DNA of 64,000 nt, taken from positions 217,772 to 281,771 of the forward strand of contig NZ_JOBH01000011.1 in the NCBI RefSeq assembly GCF_000717745.1, read 5' to 3'. The translations under genes were made by a program, and so were the position numbers. The notes under the pieces were generated by a model. It saw only the letters and a program-made list of their open reading frames with translations. It searched no databases and was not told where the DNA came from. The stretch is from Streptomyces violens. GTDB taxonomy: Bacteria; Actinomycetota; Actinomycetes; Streptomycetales; Streptomycetaceae. Of this stretch, positions 60,915 to 64,000 are shown piece by piece; within the stretch, counting starts at the first letter, position 1; the number at the start of each line of letters is the position of its first letter.

Positions 60915-62306
60915 CTACTGCGGCGCGGCGTCCGCCCGTACCGCCTGGACGGCCTTGCGCGCCGCCACCAGCACCGGGTCCCACACCGGTGAGAACGGCG
61001 GCGCGTACCCCAGGTCCAGCGCCGTCATCTGTTCGACCGTCATCTTGGCCGTCAGCGCCACCGCCGCGATGTCCACCCGCTTCGCCGCGCCCTCCCGCCC
61101 GACGATCTGCATGCCCAGCAGCCGCCCCGAGAGCCGCTCGGCGAGCATCTTCACCGTCATCGGCGCGGAGTTCGGGAAGTACCCCACCCGGCTCGTCGAC
61201 TCGATCGTGACGGCCACGTACTGCAGCCCCACCGCCCGCGCGTCCTTCTCGCGCAGCCCGGTACGGGCGATCTCCAGGTCGCAGACCTTGCTCACCGCCG
61301 TGCCGACCACGCCGGGGAAGGTCGCGTAACCGCCGCCCACGCCCGAGCCGATGACCTGGCCGTGCTTGTTGGCGTGCGTGCCGAGCGCGATGTGCCGGTC
61401 CCGCCCGGAGACCAGGTCCAGCACCTCCACGCAGTCGCCGCCCGCCCAGATGTCCTCGTACCCGCGCACCCGCATCGCGAGGTCGGTGAGAATCCCGCCG
61501 GACGCCCCCAGCGGCAGCCCGGCCGCCTCGGCGAGCGTGGTCTCCGGCCGTACGCCCAGCCCCAGCACCACCACGTCCGCCGGGTACTCCTTCTCCGGCG
61601 TCACCACCCCGCACGCCCGGCCGTCGTCCCCGGTGCGGATCTCCGTCACCTCGGCACCGTTGACCATCTCGATGCCCAGCCCCGTCATCGCGTCGTGCAC
61701 CAGACAGCCCATGTCCGGGTCCAGCGTGGACATCGGCTCCGCACCGCGGTTGACGACCGTGACCTCGTACCCGCGCTGGATCAGCGCCTCGGCCATCTCC
61801 ACGCCGATGTACCCGGCGCCCACCACGACCGCGCGCCGCCCCTTGGTACGGGCCAGCGTGTCCAGCAGCGCCTGCCCGTCGTCGAGGGTCTGCACACCGT
61901 GCACGCCCGGCGCATCGATGCCCGGCAGCGGCGGACGGACCGGCGTCGCGCCGGTCGCGAGCACGAGCTTGTCGTACTCCGTCCACTCCTCCGCGCCGGT
62001 TTCGAGATCGCGCGACCGCACCCGCCGCTTCTCGACATCCAGCTCCGTGACCTCCGTCCGCATGCGCAGGTCGATGTCCCGCTCCCGGTGCTGCGCGGCG
62101 GTCCGGGCGATCAGCGCGTCCCGCTCGTCCACCACCCCGCCCACCCAGTACGGAATGCCGCAGGCCGAGTACGACGTGAAGTGCCCGCGCTCGAACGCGA
62201 CGATCTCCAGCTCCTCGGGCTTGCGCAGCCTGCGGGCCTGGGACGCGGCGGACATCCCCGTCGCGTCCCCGCCGACGACCACCAGTCGCTCCGGTCGCTC
62301 AGCCAT
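60915..62306 (-). CDS. FAD-dependent pyridine nucleotide-disulfide oxidoreductase (CoA-disulfide reductase-like)
   Basis: 463 residues. N-terminal FAD site (LVVVGGDATGMSAASQARRL), the single redox Cys in SYSACGIPYWVGG as in CoA-disulfide reductases and NADH oxidases, a NAD(P)H site (RAVVVGAGYIGVEMAEALI), and IWAGGDCVEVLDLVSG for FAD. C-terminal dimer domain VGREGAAKRVDIAAVAL. Probably reduces CoA disulfide or another low-molecular thiol, or polysulfide. ATG at 62306 follows GAGGGAG. Convergent with hemE. Confidence 0.92.
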   Translation of the reverse strand: MAERPERLVVVGGDATGMSAASQARRLRKPEELEIVAFERGHFTSYSACGIPYWVGGVVDERDALIARTAAQHRERDIDLRMRTEVTELDVEKRRVRSRDLETGAEEWTEYDKLVLATGATPVRPPLPGIDAPGVHGVQTLDDGQALLDTLARTKGRRAVVVGAGYIGVEMAEALIQRGYEVTVVNRGAEPMSTLDPDMGCLVHDAMTGLGIEMVNGAEVTEIRTGDDGRACGVVTPEKEYPADVVVLGLGVRPETTLAEAAGLPLGASGGILTDLAMRVRGYEDIWAGGDCVEVLDLVSGRDRHIALGTHANKHGQVIGSGVGGGYATFPGVVGTAVSKVCDLEIARTGLREKDARAVGLQYVAVTIESTSRVGYFPNSAPMTVKMLAERLSGRLLGMQIVGREGAAKRVDIAAVALTAKMTVEQMTALDLGYAPPFSPVWDPVLVAARKAVQAVRADAAPQ

Positions 62307-62501
62307 GGCCGGCTCCCTCCTCGCTCCGCGGACGCACCCGCGCCCGGCACCGGAAAGGCTACGACCCACGGCCCCCGCCATCCTGCGCCCGCGCCGCTGT
62401 CACGCCTGTGTCACAGCACTGTGTCCGGTGTTGGCAGAGATGTCCCTGGGTTGCGAAGATGTCTCGGCAAACAAGCCGTCCAGCCCGGCAGGGGGAGCCT
62501 G

Positions 62502-62834
62502 ATGAAGTTCGACATGGGAGCGCAGACGCTGTCGACGCTGCAGTCGAAGTCGCGTGGGTCGAGTGAGGATCTGGGGACGCTGATCCGGCAGCTGGTGGAC
62601 GCCGCGGCGCCGCTGGAGGGGAAGTTCAACGGTTCGGGCAAGGCGGCCTTCGATCAGTTCAAGGCCCGTTCGGACGAGATCGCCTCTGCCCTGCAGAGTT
62701 CTCTGTCGGGGATTCTGGGCGGTCAGTCGGGGATGGATTCGGCGTTCAGCTCCGGTGATCAGGAGAGCGGGGACAACGCGCGGCAGCAGATGTCGGCGGC
62801 CAATTTCGACGCGGCGCGGTTCGGCAGCCGCTGA
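62502..62834 (+). CDS. WXG100/ESAT-6-like small protein
   Basis: 110 residues, helical. Pattern: LSTLQSKSRGSSEDLGTLIR, then LEGKFNGSGKAAFDQFKARS, then a Gly/Ser/Gln-rich tail. The central WxG is replaced by FNGSG, a loop between two helices as in ESAT-6-like substrates. ATG at 62502 follows GGGGGAG. First of four co-directional small genes. Codon third positions are more relaxed (more T and A) than in neighbouring genes, hinting at a mobile or recently acquired cassette. Confidence 0.8.
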   Translation: MKFDMGAQTLSTLQSKSRGSSEDLGTLIRQLVDAAAPLEGKFNGSGKAAFDQFKARSDEIASALQSSLSGILGGQSGMDSAFSSGDQESGDNARQQMSAANFDAARFGSR

Positions 62835-62889
62835 GCTGGTTCTTCGGTCCGCTCGGGCGGGCCGTCTTCGGTGACGGGGAGTGTGTGTG

Positions 62890-63201
62890 ATGGCTGGTGG
62901 ACAGGATCGTCGTTCGTACGACACGGGTGCGTCGGCGGATGCGCAGGGCAATATCCAGACGGTGATTGCGCGGCTGGAGCAGGTGATCACGGCGCGCGAT
63001 GGTCAGGTGAAGGCGGCGATGGCGGACTTCACGGCCGATGGTGTGGCGGATGAGTACCACGGCAAGGAGCTGCGCTGGAACCGGGCCTCGCAGGAGGTCA
63101 AGAGCATCATCCAGCTGCTGAAGACGACGCTGGAGAAGAACGACGGCACGGCGCAGCACACGCTGTCCCGGGCCAAGTCTGCGGTCGACAACATCGGCTG
63201 A
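62890..63201 (+). CDS. WXG100/ESAT-6-like pore-type small protein
   Basis: 103 residues, almost all helix: NIQTVIARLEQVITARDGQV, then EVKSIIQLLKTTLEKNDGTA. Length and helical-hairpin pattern fit the ESX/WXG100 superfamily; the central loop reads VADEYHGKELRW. ATG at 62890 is chosen over an upstream GTG. Likely pairs with the neighbouring product as a secreted heterodimer of a type VII system. Confidence 0.75.
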   Translation: MAGGQDRRSYDTGASADAQGNIQTVIARLEQVITARDGQVKAAMADFTADGVADEYHGKELRWNRASQEVKSIIQLLKTTLEKNDGTAQHTLSRAKSAVDNIG

Positions 63202-63248
63202 CCTGCCTGGGCACGGGCGGGCCGGTAACGGGGAGCGTGGGGTAGGGC

Positions 63249-63641
63249 ATGGCCGGCTGGGATCTGGATCCGCAGGGCATCCAGGGTGTGCTGAAGACGA
63301 CCGGTGAATTCGCCGGGAAGATCGAGACGCATACCAAGGCGTACGGGGACCATCTGCAGTCCGCGGCCACCAGCGCGGGCACGATCACCGCCGAGGGCGG
63401 CGGGCAGGGCGGGGAGAAGGCGGCCGGGGGGCTGGTGGCGCTGGCGCTGTCGCAGTTCTCCGAGCACACCATCAATGACCTGAAGTTCATCGCGATGCGG
63501 GCGGGCAAATCGCTCAACGGCGCGGTGGATGCCACGACGGCCTACACCAATGGTGATCTGGAGATGGCCGCGGAGGCGCAGCGCAAGGCGTTGGGGGCGG
63601 TGGATGTGGATCCGAGCAAGCCGGGGGCGCAGCAGGCATGA
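63249..63641 (+). CDS. DUF6507-like type VII secretion-associated protein
   Basis: 130 residues beginning [20 protein letters not shown], which I associate with actinobacterial DUF6507-type proteins found beside WXG100 genes. Mostly helical, with a Gly-rich stretch ([20 protein letters not shown]) in the middle. Its TGA overlaps the ATG of the next gene (ATGA), so the two are coupled. Function unknown; it may be a chaperone or co-secreted partner of the larger downstream protein. Confidence 0.7.
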   Translation: MAGWDLDPQGIQGVLKTTGEFAGKIETHTKAYGDHLQSAATSAGTITAEGGGQGGEKAAGGLVALALSQFSEHTINDLKFIAMRAGKSLNGAVDATTAYTNGDLEMAAEAQRKALGAVDVDPSKPGAQQA

Positions 63642-64000
63642 AGATCGAGCTGAAGCCTGATCAGATCCCGCAGTACACCGGTGATCTGGCGCAGCTGGAG
63701 AAGGATCATGCGGCGCTGAAGACGGATGCCGGGCATATCCGCACCACCGGCGCGGACGTCCACTCCCATTTCCAGGGCCTGTCGGCGTACTACAAGGCTC
63801 CCGAGGCCGAGCAGCTCTTCGCCACGACGAAGCCGGTGCAGGACCGGGCGGACGGCTTCGCCGACGGCCTGGAGACGGTCGCCTCGGCGCTGTCCGCCTA
63901 TGCCGATGAGATCCGCCCGCTGGTGCCGAAGCTGGCGGAGCTGAAGACCAAGGCGCAGAACTTCATCCGGGACCACAAGGACGATGAGGACGGCGACTAC
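63638..64000 (+). CDS. Type VII secretion substrate, N-terminal part, runs off the window
   Basis: Starts at ATG 63638, coupled to the preceding gene, and stays open to the last base (121 codons). The visible part is helical: [40 protein letters not shown], and [20 protein letters not shown], with a charged end. This looks like the WXG/LXG-type export domain at the front of polymorphic toxins or other large type VII substrates. The effector part would be beyond 64000, so its activity cannot be stated. Confidence 0.7.
   Translation, partial: MKIELKPDQIPQYTGDLAQLEKDHAALKTDAGHIRTTGADVHSHFQGLSAYYKAPEAEQLFATTKPVQDRADGFADGLETVASALSAYADEIRPLVPKLAELKTKAQNFIRDHKDDEDGDY

Overview
This window reads as a piece of a Streptomyces chromosome (core rather than arm). 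The base composition is very GC-rich with strong GC3 bias, so long antisense shadow frames are everywhere. GTG and TTG starts are common. The gene order (arcA, an HTH-MurA, acnA, ngcEFG, a ROK regulator, xylFGH, dxs, fadAB, rnd, whiI, a DUF3000 gene, hemE) matches, from memory, the SCO5975-SCO6031 segment of S. coelicolor. I found no tRNA, rRNA, insertion sequence, prophage or CRISPR array.

Region by region. 1-8.6 kb: acyl-CoA catabolism. A partial AMP-forming acyl-CoA ligase diverges from an acyl-CoA dehydrogenase. A leftward operon (SDR, CoA ligase, acyl-CoA dehydrogenase, 43-aa protein, NCS1 permease) is controlled by a divergent TetR through two clear palindromes. 8.6-8.8 kb: an orphan structured RNA-like element ending in a strong terminator. 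8.8-12.3 kb: arginine deiminase, its antiporter and a lipoprotein. 12.5-17.7 kb: glycerate kinase, a DASS carboxylate transporter and a two-component system; a 28-bp near-identical site lies in front of both the transporter and the two-component operon. 17.9-26.5 kb: an HTH-MurA fusion; a CMD/TetR/DUF4865/old-yellow-enzyme/ECF sigma cluster; then aconitase, whose promoter carries iron boxes and a palindrome also found at the HTH-MurA promoter.

26.6-42.9 kb: carbohydrate uptake and central metabolism. It holds a secreted GH92 enzyme with a Glu-to-Gln change at the acid position, the chitobiose/GlcNAc importer NgcEFG, the ROK regulator Rok7B7, the xylose importer XylFGH, Dxs and an APC permease. 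43-50.2 kb: an accessory-looking locus for a poly-gamma-glutamate-like polymer: PgsB and PgsC, coupled to a tandem Cache-HAMP membrane protein with no output domain, an NlpC/P60 protein, and a divergent lipoprotein with zinc-hydrolase-like motifs. The usual PgsA is absent. This is my best candidate for an undescribed system.

50.2-62.4 kb: a ClpN-repeat/HTH protein with a self-contained leaderless promoter-operator, a Nudix hydrolase, a Cys-repeat lipoprotein, FadAB, a PepSY lipoprotein, RNase D, the sporulation regulator WhiI with a WhiG-type promoter, DUF3000, HemE and a CoA-disulfide-reductase-like flavoprotein. 62.5-64 kb: four small WXG100/ESAT-6-like genes, the last cut by the window edge, which look like the front of a type VII secretion substrate cassette.

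Start codons were chosen from ribosome-binding sites, overlaps and operators. All homology calls come from motif recognition only; no search was run.
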